DNA of 64,000 nt from Rostratula benghalensis (lineage: Eukaryota > Chordata > Aves > Charadriiformes > Rostratulidae). The stretch is taken from contig VXAI01000019.1 of NCBI GenBank assembly GCA_013399305.1, positions 743,636 to 807,635 on the forward strand, written 5' to 3'. Positions 25,836-39,723 of the stretch are shown piece by piece. The position numbers and the translations under genes were made by a program. The notes under the pieces are model-generated. The model saw nothing but the letters and a program-made list of their open reading frames with translations. It was not told the DNA's origin and did no database searches. The number at the start of each line of letters is the position of its first letter. Positions within the stretch are counted from its first letter, which is position 1.

Positions 25836-27820
25836 ACTGACAGTTGTGTCTCATCTGTTAAAGAAAATAATCTTTTCTATATTTTGTGATAGTCAATAAG
25901 AAAAAAAACAAACAAACCAAAACCAAAAACCATATTGACAGGAAAAAAGAAAGCCACACCCAAATTCTCTTCCACAATAAACTGAAATAAAAGGAAGACT
26001 TTGTGATCAGTTTAAGGTGTTGCATATTTCCTGGAATACAAATGCTGCAATCATTATCTGTTAAAATTGTTTACTCCCGCCATCAGTTTCAGATACAGGT
26101 ACATTTATGACTCTTACATGTGCTCATGCCTGGAGTAGAAACTCATCATCATTTTATTAATTATAAGCATTTGCAACAGGAAAAAAAAGGCCAATCTAAC
26201 TCTGATTTAAACAAAACCAGAGGGCATGTTGTGTGCTCTGTCCTCCCCTTTGTCCATTTCAAGCTCATTAAGTTAAACTCCTATCTTAAAAGTGATGACT
26301 TGCGGTGTTACTGTTCATAAAGTCAGAGGGTTTGACGTTGCCAACAGGCAAGAGTATGGTGTGGCACTTAGAGAACTGAAAGTGGAAGAAGAAAGGGCTC
26401 CACAGAACCTGCTTGCACGGTTGTTTGACACAAGGACTGCACAGTACAGCCCACTACTGCCGGGCCACCTGTGAACAAGGTGGTAGTCGGCAACACTTGA
26501 AGCACCGTAGACACGTTAGCTCCGTGCTTTACCAACTAATTAGCTTTGCTTTTCAAAGTTTTTCCAATAGGGCCAATTAGTCCCTAGTCTTTTACCTCCA
26601 AAATAAACCAATGCTGTTCTATCTGAGGCCACAGCATCACAGACCTCCTGGGAAAGAACACCGTTTGGGTCACCTTGTCCCATCTGTCTCCAGTTTTAAA
26701 AAGGCTTGACACTGTTAGAGAAGCTTTATGCTCAGCCTCTATTTATGCCTTGCTTGCATAAAATTATTTGCAAATTTCTCAAGATGAAGAGAAATGGTAG
26801 GCAGTGAAGGCAAACATTTGCAAGATAGAAAACATCAGGATTCTGATACCCACATATGCAGCTCTGCCTTATTGTACGTCTCCATTTACATGGATCATGT
26901 AAATGAAATGATGTTGAAATAATGCTAATTCACAAATAATTTTCTAGTAACCCTTAACAGTCTATTAAGCTGTTAGCCAACTCCACTATTGTTTTGTTTT
27001 ATTTTTTATGGGGGGTTCGCATGGGGAAAAAAATGGGAGTTTTACCAAGAAGATTGGGGTTTTTTTTCCAATTACAATTTCTGAGGACATTATTTTTTTA
27101 CTTAAGATCACATATTGGATTGTACGATTTCTTTATTACAGGTATACACCTACGCCCATGAAAGTAATACTCAATTTAGTGCTATCTCTTAGAAAAGAGC
27201 AGTTTAGCCACTAAATTAAGAGCCAACCGATGGATTGGCACATCAATTTAAACAATTTGTCAGACCCTAGAATTATTTTTATTTTTCATCTTTTCTTTCA
27301 GTTCATATGCTCTTAATATTTATTAGGTATTTAGGAGAGGTTCAAATTAAAGACAAAAAAAATGATTACTTACAGCATAATTTTTGGTTTAGTAACATCT
27401 TCTTTACTGCCACTATGAGATTATTGCGTTATTTGGTTTTGAATGAATTCTCTGTCATCTCTTATCTGTTTTAAGATTGTCTCTCATTGAGCCTGACCTT
27501 GGATGCAGTCAAGTGGCAAAAAACAAAATAAAGTGAAAAAGCCAGTGGAAGCAAGGGAAATAGACAAGGAAGGAAATAAATAAGGAATTTTATTTATTTC
27601 TTTTCCTTTAAAAAAATGCTACACTCTCATTTAATGCATCTATAAATGGGCTTCCTGTAATTATTTACATCTCACCACTGACCATTTAAATAATCTCTAA
27701 CTAAGGTCAGTTTTAACACATAGCAAAACAAATCTAAGGCTTTTAGGCATCATGGGGTTTTGCCCCTGAAAAAGAAATTGTATGTTACATGCTGGAAAAA
27801 CAGTTTATGAGTTTGTTTTG
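25836..27820. other. Non-coding DNA with a GC/CpG-richer patch
   Basis: An A/C-rich tract occupies 25900-25931. The patch at 26310-26530 has about seven CpG sites in some 200 bases, unlike its surroundings, with an open frame ending at TGA 26472-26474. Homeodomain-like CTAATTAG (26536-26543), a CCAAT (26564-26568) and CAATTAG (26574-26580) follow. I recognise no product. The patch could be an exon, a regulatory element or decayed foreign sequence. Confidence 0.4.
26883..26905. repeat. Near-palindrome, 10-bp arms with 3-nt spacer
   Basis: CATTTACATG and CATGTAAATG flank GAT. It is a perfect pair of 10-bp arms and a candidate for hairpin extrusion or dimer binding. Confidence 0.9.
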
Positions 27821-27935
27821 GATTGGGTTTTTTGTTTTTTGTGGGTGGTGCTTTTTTTGTTGTTTTTTTTTTACTTCAAGCTGACATTTGGGGTTTTTTT
27901 GGGTTGGTTTTTTGTTTATTTATTTATTTATTTTA
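27821..27935. repeat. T/G-rich low-complexity block ending in (TTTA)n
   Basis: Runs of T broken by GGG, GTGGG and GG occupy most of 27821-27914, followed by a short TTTA array (27915-27935). It is simple sequence with no gene content. Confidence 0.9.
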
Positions 27936-29248
27936 AGAAAGTGGTATGATTAAACTTAAATAGCAATTTACTCACTAAGAAAGTGCTGAACCTGCCAGGT
28001 CTATGAATTCTTCTTCATTCCAAGAGCAGAGCATCTGGAGTAGGTGGCATGGAGGCATTTCCCACCCCGAGTAGAGGAACCATCACCCTTACCCCGTGCA
28101 AGGAGGTAGCAGCAACAGCATATTCTAAGTATGCCTGTTGGGCAACTGGAAACACCAGCTACACATCAGTCATTGAATTAGAGTGGTTCATTCATCTGCA
28201 GGATTTACAGTGGTTTTATGAAAGGCACAGGGGAGCTTTATATTCAGTATTAGTGCATAAAGCTTTCAGATATTATGCGCATTTGAAACATATGAAATGT
28301 ATATCTGTTTTTGAGATAAAGGAGAAGAATGCCAGCACCATTACAGAAAGCAAGCTCTTTCCTGCTTGTGGAGTTTATTTTTATAAAGAATTTAAATATA
28401 ACTATATTTTAAAAGTGAACTGAATTATTTTTAGAAAGCAGCAGTACATTTCTGAAATGGAGCTGCATTTCTGTATGCACAATACTCTGATAAACTCAGA
28501 AAGAAACACTGCTTGTCTACTGCACTGCAAAGACCTGGAAAAAAACTCTGACAGTTTATCCAGTACATAAGCAATGAATCAACAGGTATAAAACCAGCTG
28601 TGCAAGGGTATAAAATTCTCACGTACAGCACTCGTTGTTGCATTGGGTACTATATGAAAGTGTTTAATTTAACATTACCTGCTTTGAAAAGCAGAGTGCA
28701 GATTCATTTTCACTCTCCTGCTTTTTGGCAGTGTTTTATATTATTACCCTTCAAATTTCAAGGCAATCTACACGTGAAGCATTATATTCTTGACATGCAA
28801 TTATTGTGCTATAACTATCAAAATAAGTTGTCTCTCTCACTGTTGTAAGAATAATATGGAACAACACTCAGCGCTTCCTACTGATAAAATAAAAAAGATT
28901 GCCATTACTGCATTCTGTCATTTCCAGACAGAACAAGTGCTACATTTTAGAAACTGCACTTACTTGATGCTTTACACACCATGTTATCAGCTTCAGTAGA
29001 ACAAAGTGTTTGAATGTAAGTGGTAAAATATTACTGTTGCTACCTTAACACAACAACTCTGAGAAAATAAACTCCGTTGACAAAAATGTAACTTTGGACC
29101 TGAATTTACTCTTCTTAAGAAAGGAGTAAAAACCCACATTTGATTCAACAACTTGTTGGCCTGAGTCCACTTACAGCACTTGGTACATGAATTTACTTCA
29201 GCAGAGACTACTGGTTCATAAAGCACATTAACACATGATTAAAAAATT

Positions 29249-29287
29249 GTGTATGTATACATATATATATGTATAATTACATATAAT
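29249..29287. repeat. AT-rich dinucleotide microsatellite
   Basis: GTATGTATAC is followed by an AT run and related ATAT/TATA sequence. It is a short, likely polymorphic array. Confidence 0.85.
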
Positions 29288-32200
29288 ACTGGATGGCCAT
29301 ATGTGAGAAAGATGAATTCACTCTCAAGCTATATGAAAAAGGATTAGTTATACAATATTGGAAATTAAATAAGCAGGGGCTATAACAGTGTCATGTTTAA
29401 GCTAGTAAAACTTAAAAGAAGAGGGAAATGAAAGGAGCAAGGCAAAATAAATATTTGTGCTTAACCAACAACATGAGGACAAAAGTGAATGGAAATAAAA
29501 ATAAAATTAATAAAGGACACTGGAAAAATGTAAAAGTGAGTTGGTTACTGATACAGGTATTCAAAAGACATGATGAGAAAAACAATCCCAAATATTGGCA
29601 TTTTTAAACAAATATTTTAAGCTAACTTGATTATTTTAGTGGGAAGGGTGAGGTAACGTGGCTACCTGTATACCTGTGAGGGTGGATTCTGTCACCAAGT
29701 TGTCCTTTCCGGTTCTGTTCCTATAATCTGAACTTCAACTTTGTATTTGCAAATTTATTTGTGAGGACAAATTTACTATAAAGGACAGTAACCAGTAACC
29801 TTTAGCTATAATCTATCTTGCTGTAGAACAGATTTATCTGTTCCAGTTATAAAAGTATATACTGAATCTCCATACATTTTCAGGTGAAACACCTAGTCCT
29901 GAATAAATTCCTTAGTGAGCAGTAAGAGCACCCATTTTCTTCAGTCACATAAGTTGTCTTTTTTTCATGCCTATGATGCTAAATTTTTTTTTCTGTGACA
30001 ACTGCAGCAATTACTTGCTGGGGAAGAAAAAAAAGAGTCCTTGGTGCACATTCATATCATTTGAGTGCAGCGCAGTGATAAGCAAAAAGCTCCCTGCATA
30101 CACGAGCAGAGGAGGACCTCTGCTGCAGAACATAATGCTATGGGGTTTGATCATTGATTATTTACCTGCATTCTGATGCAATTAATTTCTAAGCATAATG
30201 TAACTGAGATGCGAATTCAAAGGAAACGTACAAAAAAAAAGTCTCCTAAATATGAATTAGAAATGTATGTTTTATATAAATAAATCATTTATTTGTTTAA
30301 TTTTTTTTTTTTGCAATCTTGGAAACCCTTTAACATTTGGACATAAATAATAGCTGCTCAGTTCACTAAGAATATTGATATGCAACTACGTAGAAAATAT
30401 TAACATCTGTTTACAAGCTCACCTAGTGCCACAGTAACTTCTTTTTTCTTTTTTAACTCAATGCACAGACTGTAGATTGGTAGTGGAAGATATACATGAA
30501 GACAGCTTTTTGCCATTTTTTATCCAATGCAAACCTGCTTTGGCAAAATCCAGATTATCTAGAGCTACGAAAAGCTGAATTCCAAAAGCTATTTTTAGTT
30601 GATTATATCCAGGTGTCTTGAATAATTGTCGGTCTTGATTGAAATGGAATTCTGAGTGGTATTCTGAAAAATTAGGCTTTTTATTTAGATATTTAAGTAT
30701 AGATTTTCTTTACAAATATCCATTATTTAAGATCTACTTAATAAATGGCTTTAAATACCTAAGTAATACATATCTTCTCATTTTCAGGTTAATAAATGGA
30801 AGTTAAATCCATCAAATTCATTTTAGGTCTGCATAGGTCACTATACAAATCTACAGACTTCCTCTAAAAGTTGGGCTCATCATCTCTCCTCAGAAGTAAA
30901 TAGTTTTAAATTGATAAAATATACAGGAATTTTTCAGACGGGAAAGGTGCTTAACCCGTGGACATCAAAGGTTGCACTCATGAATCTTGTGTGTTAAGGT
31001 ACTGTCTTTTCACTGTTTTCAGCTAAATAGTCTTAGCTTTTTTCTGTGGTCTTTAAATAGATGGCTGCTATAACTTGATTCCATCACAGAAGACACAAAA
31101 TTCAATTATTATTATTGTCTAGCTGCTCTGGTTTTGCATAAAACTTAAAAGTATCAGTATGAAGTCTATAAGATGAGAAGTACCAGTAAAAACCAAAGCA
31201 TTAATGTTGAAATAGGAAATACAAGACTGGAGGCAGTTTATTAGGGAAAGGTACTCAAGGGTCTAATTAGGGAACAAGCAATAATTTAACTGATGACTCC
31301 TAACAAGAAGGTTTGAACACCAAATCAATGATATTGTGTTACCAGTGATAGCCTAATATTTGGGAGTCATTATGATCACAGGGAAGGAATAAAATATGCA
31401 GAGAACACTGGATTGCTTTGAATAACGGAGAAAAAGAAGATAAAATTCAGTAACTTTGAAATAATGCAAAGGAATTCTGCCAGCAGACACTGTCTCATCA
31501 GCTGAAAATGGCAAAGGAGAAAGAGATGTGTATATTAATTCTGTGAGTCAATTTGAGCTGTGACATTTACTTGGTCTTTGGCTTTGGTTTCACTACAAAG
31601 CAACTGTGTACAGGCAAAGAACAGACAGTTTCAATGTTGTGACAGTAAAGTACAAAGGAACATTTGTTAGCTACAGAAAAAAAAAAAAGAAAAAAGATTA
31701 TCAGTGCTCTTTCAGAGGGGATACAGCTGCAGTAATTTTTCTGCTGTACTAATTGAAGATTGCCATGTCAGTCTTCTGTACAGTGTCAAGTTTGAGATTA
31801 CGATTTGCAGCCTCCACATTTCTTGAGATTGTTCATCAAGAGAAATGTACCTGGTTATACATTATATTTAATACCACCGAGAGACTTCATACTTGATTTT
31901 TCTCTCAGAAGTCATGTATACTTCTTCCTTTTTCAGAGAATGTATCTAGCTGTATTTTCTAGTAATTTTTTTCCAAATTTGACATAAAAATACATAAAAT
32001 ATATTCTGGGTGAATAATACTATGATTAGAGATTTAGGAGTGGAATGTAATTCCCAGCTCATTAGGAAAAGCACTTTTAACATGATACAGAAAATATTCA
32101 TGCTCCATTTAAAAATTATGCCATTTCTTTGGTGTTGTTACTTTCATTCGGGGCTGTTTATTCAACTACTCTGCTGTGATGGTTACAAAAGTTTTGTTTC

Positions 32201-32669
32201 CAACCTATTTTCAGACTGATGTCATAACCAAATTAAGGTTAAAAAAAACCCCAAACCTCGTTAGTTCTCACAGATGGTTTAAGATGTAAGTCTAAAGTGA
32301 AGAACAACATTTTCTAGCATTTTTCTTGAACACATGTGGGGAACTTGGAAAAACTGAGAATCCAGGCAAGGATTCAGACAGGTAATGCCCACTTCATGAA
32401 TTTCTTCTCTTGAACTCACTCTAAGATACCAATGTATTGTGTAGTGCCTGTTATATTTGGGCTTCTTTTGCAGTGTCTGTTATAGAGTATTCTTATGACT
32501 GCTAGAATTAGGACATCTTCTGGAATGCAGAGGAGAAAATTAATGCACCAAAGCACCATGTCCTAAGGCAATACTTTATTGCATGTGTGAGACATGTCAT
32601 GTGATGTTTATCAAGCAGAAGTTTTCAACTACATCATCCTAGTATATTTTCATGTTTTCATTAGCAGAA

Positions 32670-32705
32670 GGGTTGTTGGGTTGGGTTTGGGGTTTTTTTT
32701 TTAAA
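32670..32705. repeat. T/G-rich low-complexity tract
   Basis: GGTTGTTGGG-type sequence passes into a long T run. It is another member of the T/G tract class. Confidence 0.85.
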
Positions 32706-33367
32706 CAGCTTTGTTCTTATTGACTCCAAAACTGCACAGTTCTTTAGCTTTATGAATGCTTAGGAAAACATGATTTTATTAAAATACTAAAACTAAATTT
32801 AAAAAAAAAAAAGGAGAAATCTATTAAGATTTAGATATGGGAAAAAAAATAGTATTAGAATTATGGTGGGATTTAACTACTTATGATAGTCAGCCCAGAC
32901 TTGTCTTTTACCTTTTTAGTAACAAAAAACCCCAGAATCTTCATGTAGATGTATTGTTGCCCAGGAATATGATGTGACATCTGCATTTCAGACGGAAGTT
33001 CTTTAACTGCATCTAGCTACAGTTTTGGATGCATGAGACCTCATTCTAGTAGATGCACTCTGAATTTGTCAAGAGAACTACAATAACACAATACTTCAGC
33101 AGCAGTAGATTCAATTAAAAAAAAAAAAGAAGAAAGAAACCTCAAAAAAAATTAAATATGAACATTTTATTGTTATTAGTGTGATGTTCCTTTTATGTTT
33201 TAGATTAAGTCATTTTGGAATGACTTCATAAATACTCTGGAACATGTGGATAAAAAGCATCCAGAACTTTTCCATCTGGAGTAAACATACTAATCACTAT
33301 AGAAAACTGTAGGATTAATCTGTCTGCCTCACATGTTAGGGAACCTCAAATATTTTTTTGGCGGTCC

Positions 33368-33385
33368 TTTTTTTTTTTTTTTTTT
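33368..33385. repeat. T18 homopolymer
   Basis: Eighteen consecutive T followed by GTGG. Such runs are prone to length error in assembly. Confidence 0.9.
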
Positions 33386-35114
33386 GTGGATTAGGGGTGG
33401 GGGGTATAAGAAATGCAAAGAGGTCTTTTTCAAATATAAAGGTCTACTTACAACCAAGATTATATATCTCGAACTCTAATATAATATGAAAATTCTGGAA
33501 GAGAGAAAGAGGTTGTTCTTCTCAGCACCCACAAAGCAAGGCTTTCTATGCATATAGAGCTTTGAAGTAGGAGAAGAGGGTGGGTAAAAATTACAGTTCA
33601 TTATTTCTGATTAAATTGTAAAAATTCTTGCGGCTATCTTGGAGAATGAAAAATTTCATTGCTGTATACTAAAAGATTATAACAAGCTTCATGTGTTGCA
33701 TAAATCAGCTAACTACAATTTCTACGATATGTTAAAATTGAATAATCTTGCATCGTTTTGCTTGAAACGTATATATCTTTCGCCACATAAATATATACAG
33801 CACCATTATTTTTTTTGTGGATAGACACATACTTTGTTATTCTGATTTAAGTTCAGGAAAGATCCATTTCAGAATTTGGCAATTATAGATGTAGACTGTT
33901 CTTTGCTATACTTACATATTTTCAAATACAAATAAGTCTGAGCAATAAATGCCTCCAAGACTATGACAGCTCCTGATGTAAATCAAGGTGCAAGATGAAA
34001 GTCATAAAGCAAGTGAAATATTGAGTTGTCTGAGCTTTTTACTGTTAGGATGTTAATAACCTTTCATCTTTAATGCCTTTTTGCTTGAAATATTTTTCTT
34101 CTTGTCTTCACTTGGTAATGTTTGCAGCATTAATGGTTTTGCCTTTTTTTTTTTTTTAATGATAAGTTATCAGTGTGGAAAAGGGATTGTTTCTGCTGGC
34201 AAACAGACAGAAAGTGAGATATGAACATGGTATGACTTCACCTTATGAAGCTTACTGACACTGGGAAGAACAACGTACCTTGTTGGTATTTTATCCCTTT
34301 GCAAATATATTCCAAAGCTGGTAGCAAGACAATTCACAAAATAGGGTTTGATTAATGAAATGATTTGACCCAAACCAGCTAGAGTACTAATGAAATTAGA
34401 AAGAATTAGCTGCAAAGCTTGTATACAAATTGAAGTGACAGTTTCAAAACATGGGAGCTGGATTAGTCTAGTTTTAAGTGAAGGATAGTAGACAATTTGG
34501 AATGGTAGTCATAATGAAACATAGGTACTCCAGGCCAGGATTGCTAGCTGTGAGAGCAAAAATGGCAAATCTTCATACTGTATTACTTATCTCAGGAAGT
34601 AAATATTATTACAAAATCAAAAATGCAGAAGTCAAGCACTCCAGGGCAGCCAGAATTTCTGCTGTGAACAGAGCTACTCTAATGGAAAGCTAAAGAAAGA
34701 TGTGTCTCTTAGTCAATCCAAGAACTTCTTTGAGATATTCACAGGAATCAGATGATAAAAACATGATTAGCTAAGGCAAAATAAATACATACAGTAGAGC
34801 ATACAATTTCAGGTAGCAGAACTATATTATGCAGATTTGGAAAAAGGTAAAAAGCACACCTTTAGAATATGTGTTCTGTATCAGAATAGAAGACTAAAAT
34901 ATACTTATTTTGGTTATCCCAGTCTAAGGCAATAGAAATCTAGGTCTGAGTGGTTTAAGGGTTCCCTGTCAAGACTTAAGAAACTCTTGGACAGTTGGAC
35001 TTACCCCTTCTATTTGAGAAACCCATGATATAACTCAGTTCATATGTTTATGAAGATCTATGTTGAAATTGCTTTTAGATTCAGTTCAAGGTTATGCTGA
35101 TGCCATCCATATAG

Positions 35115-35291
35115 GTGAACCTTCGGGAAGGGGCAGCTTATACTGGTCGTGTCACAGACATCACGGCCTGGGACTTAAATGTGGATCTTGTAGGACCCTC
35201 TTTTGCTGGTTCATACCCTGCCTTTATGAAGGCATATGAGCTGCTTTATACTGAAAAACACAGACTACGTGAATTACTGATAACTGTCTGA
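35115..35291 (+). other. Unassigned GC-richer open segment with an AG acceptor-like start
   Basis: Fifty-eight codons run open from GTG 35115 to TGA 35289-35291, directly after a TATAG that could act as a splice acceptor. The translation is compositionally protein-like (balanced, with Asp, Arg, Gly and Trp) and the segment holds four CpG sites, more than its surroundings. A second frame is also open for about 40 codons. There is no clear splice donor and no ATG near the start. I recognise no family. It could be a terminal exon, a pseudogene scrap, a transposon remnant or chance. Confidence 0.25.
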
Positions 35292-38200
35292 TTCCTATAA
35301 TTACAGAAATTTCCATATTTGATTATAAAGTATTTTCTCCATTTCCAGGTTAGAAAGGAAAGCTCTTACCCAGTGGTCATGGGCATTGTAATACCTTGGA
35401 CTTTAAAAGAACTATGCTGTGAAGGTAGTTTTCCAGTTTGCTACTGCATGAAATTATTTCCATTTCTGAACAATTCTAGAAACAGATTTTTGAAAAGAAA
35501 ACTTTACATTAGAAAAATAATACACCTATGTTTTTCTGAAAAAATATTTTCCTGGAAAAGACTTGTGTGGTTTTCGGGAATATACTCTGAAACATACCTT
35601 TTCTTAAACATCTATGTCATGATGTTTTATAAAGTGCTTCATTACCAGTATGGAAGCAATCACAAGGATTTATTATATTGTTGGACAGCTGGGGATTTTT
35701 TTTCTGTATATAGTATGGTAAGTGTAGACCTGATGTTTGGGAAAGAATTATTTGGTAATATAATGAATAAAATATTGCAAATGGTACAAATATATTTACT
35801 CTTGTGGGTGCAGGAAAGCGAAACATTTAGCTATAAATGATTAATCCTGTGCTTCCTTATGCTTTTATTTAAAGCCTAAAAGCTTCTTTTAACGAACTGC
35901 TGTACTTCACTTTGGATAGAAAATCTACACTCTATGTTCTTGTTTTCTTCAACACAACACTTGGAGACCTAAAGCATAGGAAAACCACCTTCAGTGCAAT
36001 CCAGAATCACAAGGTACACTTACAGCATGTCAATCTCTTTTTTGAGACAACCTTCAGGAGAGACACAGGCTTTTTTGCAAAAAAGAATAGCATTCGAGAA
36101 GTCAATAATACTGAACAAGACTCACTCAGCCCATTTATATGTCTGCTGAAAGGAAGGAGAAGTGTAAACACAATATAGATGAGTCTGTGTCTGAACTTTC
36201 CCACATTTATTAAGGGAAAGCTTTTGTATTCCAGAACTCGGGAACACTAGCACAAGCTATTATAGGGACAGAAACTTTAGCTAAAACCTTGTCAATCCTA
36301 GTTCCAGTTATACCTTCCTTCTTCACTTTGATGTTGGTATGTAATTTCTAATTATTTTCCACTGGGATCATGACACAATCCAGTTCCTTACTATCCTCAA
36401 ATGGCCAAGCACTTGAGTGACAGTTCTAATCAGACCCAAGAATAAATGTGGATTACCTACCTCCCAGACAGAGTAATTTACACTTATAAAAATCAAGACT
36501 TTCACAGTCTTTCACCTACCTGTATACATTATCTGCTAGTGAGGGACACTTATTCTATTATAACTTTAAGAATAAATTGTGCATGCACAAAATCAGTATC
36601 CTATCAGTATGAATTAAAAGCATACACAGACTATCACAGATAAAGAGAAAATAAGGAGAAAGTAATTAGAGGAAGGTCAAAAGGGTAGGTTAACAATTTT
36701 ATTGTTTTTATCTAGTTCACCTCAGCTCACTTAGCTTTTGTTATGAAACTTGAACTTGAAATGTGAAGAGATATTTTTCTTTTATTTTTTTGCTACTGTT
36801 TTTGGTAGCTAGTTTTTTTGCTTGGTTTTTGTTTATTTATATTTTTTTTTTAAAGCAGATTTTAGTTTCCCAAAGCTTAAGGGAAGTTCAGCATTAGATA
36901 AAGGAATTATTTGAATGCCTTTTGATAGCCTGTAGAAATAAAACACCGCTATCCTCTCCCTTCTTTTCATAGTTTTTGTAGTTTCTCTGAAAGCATTTGC
37001 CTCCGGACACAGCACCAGGAATGTATATGTCTACCTGACAACTACCATTTGGTCCATAAATTCCTAACGTTTTCCAACTACATCTAACATCAGAGGAATT
37101 TGTGTACTTATGCGTGAAGAAATTTAGATATCCAAATAACAATTTACATTTGATGATTGGTGACATATTCTCATATCACTACAAAACAATGACAAAACAG
37201 GAATAAATCAGCAGACAAAACCTAACGCTTGGTAACAATGACAACTCCTGTGACATTCAGAACTGGAATAATAACACCTCACAATGAGGAATATTTACAC
37301 CTCACAATAGACAAAGTAACACTAAAATGGTAGCCACATCCCACAAATGTAACTGTTACCAGACCCTTTAAATTTTGTAGGTAAACACAGCTTTGTATGG
37401 TTTAACGTTAGTTAATATTTTAGCAGAAATCTACCAAAAATTTGTGAGCTGCTAGTTAGACCATTGCCAGACCTCTAGCTAAATGACAGTAATATTTCAT
37501 TTTCATTTTTTACATTGTCATCAATTATTTTCTAACTTCTTACATTTAGTTCTTTGAAATCGAGAAGACCGCAGCAGGAGTTCAAAAAATTATAGGTTTA
37601 TGTAAATTTTTATTGTAAAACAAGTGTCTCCTCAAGTAGTTTTCTCCTCAAGGGATTTGCAGTGCCTGCAGATTTCAGAGGGACTTGACAATTTTCCAGC
37701 AATTTATACAAGTTCTCTCCAGAAAATATAAACAACTGATTTAATTATACTTCATAGCAAACAGGTTGGAATTATTTTAGTTAACTTTAATTAAATCTTA
37801 CCCTCCCATAATCCCCAAGGTAAATTCAGCAGCACCAACTATTAAGAGATCTTGTCAGGTTCCGGGAAAGTTAATGCTTAAGCTTCTGCAATCCCACTCT
37901 CATATGGGATTGGTACCCACAGCCACAGCACATTTCTGCAGATACTTAGAGAACTTCAGAGCATTGAACTATTACGCACACACACAAAAAAATATGTTTC
38001 TGGACTTCTTTTTAATATTATAACTTCCTAATCAGCGAAGTATTTGACGTATCAATTTGTAATCTTAAATCAGGATATTCATTGTTTTCAAAAAGTTTTC
38101 ACAGTGTTCACCAGACTGGTCACCTCCACTTAAAAGAGCATCGTGCTGGTCATACATGATTTCCCCTTCATGAGTTTCCTTCACTCAGGGAATTCTGGGA

Positions 38201-39723
38201 ATAATGACTGTTCCTTTTGCTTTGTTTCTCCCCATCTCTAACTGAGGCAATGAATAACATTGACTTGATTGACCAACTACATTGAAATAAATAATGCCTC
38301 AGGACTTGACCAAAGGCTTGGCTGCTAGTGAGCCTGAACTGTTGGTAAGGCTAACACATGGACAACAGAGATATTCAAGTGTTACTCACTGCTATGTTGA
38401 AAGCTTTAGTAGACTGGTGTATGGATGAGTCAAATTACCTCAAATTCTTATGTGGAATACCATTGTTCTTGTCTGTCTAGCCTACCTTGAAGATAGTTAT
38501 CTAAAAAATCATACTTCTATGTTTTATACTGTATTTTTATTAGTTCCTAATTATAATGTAGTTTAAATTACAATACAGCAACTTACTGGGAAAAATATTT
38601 TCTTCACACTGGCTTATTAACATTTTTTTCATTACCATTCCATTTGTATCGACCCACTGATCACTGCTCAAGTGTTTTTGCTGGCACCATGTACTTCATC
38701 AAATACAATAAATACATAATAANATATAATAAACTAAAGCCTATGTCACATTAACTGATCCGGCTGCTCAAAAAGGTCCATACTTCCCATGTAATTATAG
38801 AAGAGAACTTAAAAGACATTAGAACTATGAATAGTCTGGCTCGTAATCATTTTAAATGTCCATTCTCTCCCCTTTATGAGCTTGATGAAGGACTGATGAT
38901 CTGAACACAGCATTAATTTAAATTGGATGGAGGGAATGATGAAGCAAACTCTGAAAAGTTAATAGGTTTTTGCACGCTTTACTGAGAAGAGAACTTGAAG
39001 GTAAGCGGTATAAACTAAGGGCACACCTCCTCAGAGAGCCTGAGCTGTCAGAAGTGAAAGAGAAAGCTAAATTATTCTGCTAGAATAACTTAATCTTCTG
39101 ATTCACAAATTTGATACTGCTCAGCAATACAATTATTAATGGCCCTATTTTGAATGAGGCTATTTTTTGAGTGGGACTGTACATCTCACATAGGATCAAG
39201 GTTAGAATGCAGGATAGTTAAAGGGAGCTGATAACAGATAAGATGGAGGAAAAAGAATGGAATTCTGTAGAGATTGTTATGAGAGAGTTTATGGGAACAA
39301 GTTCTAATAGCATATAGGGCCAAGAAACAGAACACACTCAAAAGGGCTGGGCATAGAACAAATGAAGTTTCTTTCAAAAACAGCCATGCAGCCTATATCT
39401 GGCATATCAGAAAGATATATAATACAACAGATACTGCTCACAAGTCCACACCAGTGCAAACAGAACCCACAAAGCAACCTTGTTTCCCTTCCACCTGTAT
39501 GGGCCAGCTTTTATCCGTTTTTTTGTAGATTTGAACAGAATTTCTATAAGATGAGAAATTCTACTTCTATGTTTCTTTCTGTTTTGTTGTTTTTTTCTTT
39601 TCTAAACTATATTGCCAGAAAGCATCCTTACAGAATATAGACACCAAGTTCAGAAGTGCTAACATACTTTTTTGATGTATTTTGAGACGTACATTGTACT
39701 CCTTCATTTTATATAGATTTTTA
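35292..39723. other. Unique non-coding DNA, no gene seen
   Basis: The longest frame of the window (173 codons from a TTG, 35319-35840) lies here. It is rich in Phe, Leu, Ile and Lys, as expected of translated AT-rich DNA, and shows no domain I know. A single undetermined base is at 38723. No recognisable transposon was found. Confidence 0.5.
38723..38723. other. Single ambiguous base (N)
   Basis: One undetermined base in an AT-rich stretch. It is a consensus ambiguity of the draft assembly. Confidence 0.99.

Larger units (their letters stand above)
27936..35114. other. Unique non-coding DNA, no gene seen
   Basis: A 124-codon frame at 28049-28423 is the longest here and matches no family I know. 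An AT-dinucleotide repeat lies at 29249-29287. Homopolymers lie at 31677-31688 (A12), 33117-33128 (A12) and 33368-33385 (T18). No recognisable transposon was found. Confidence 0.55.

Noticed and set aside
28049..28423. 124-codon open frame on the plus strand as a gene
   Set aside because: No recognisable domain, no promoter or splice evidence, and a length ordinary for chance in 64 kb of six-frame translation.
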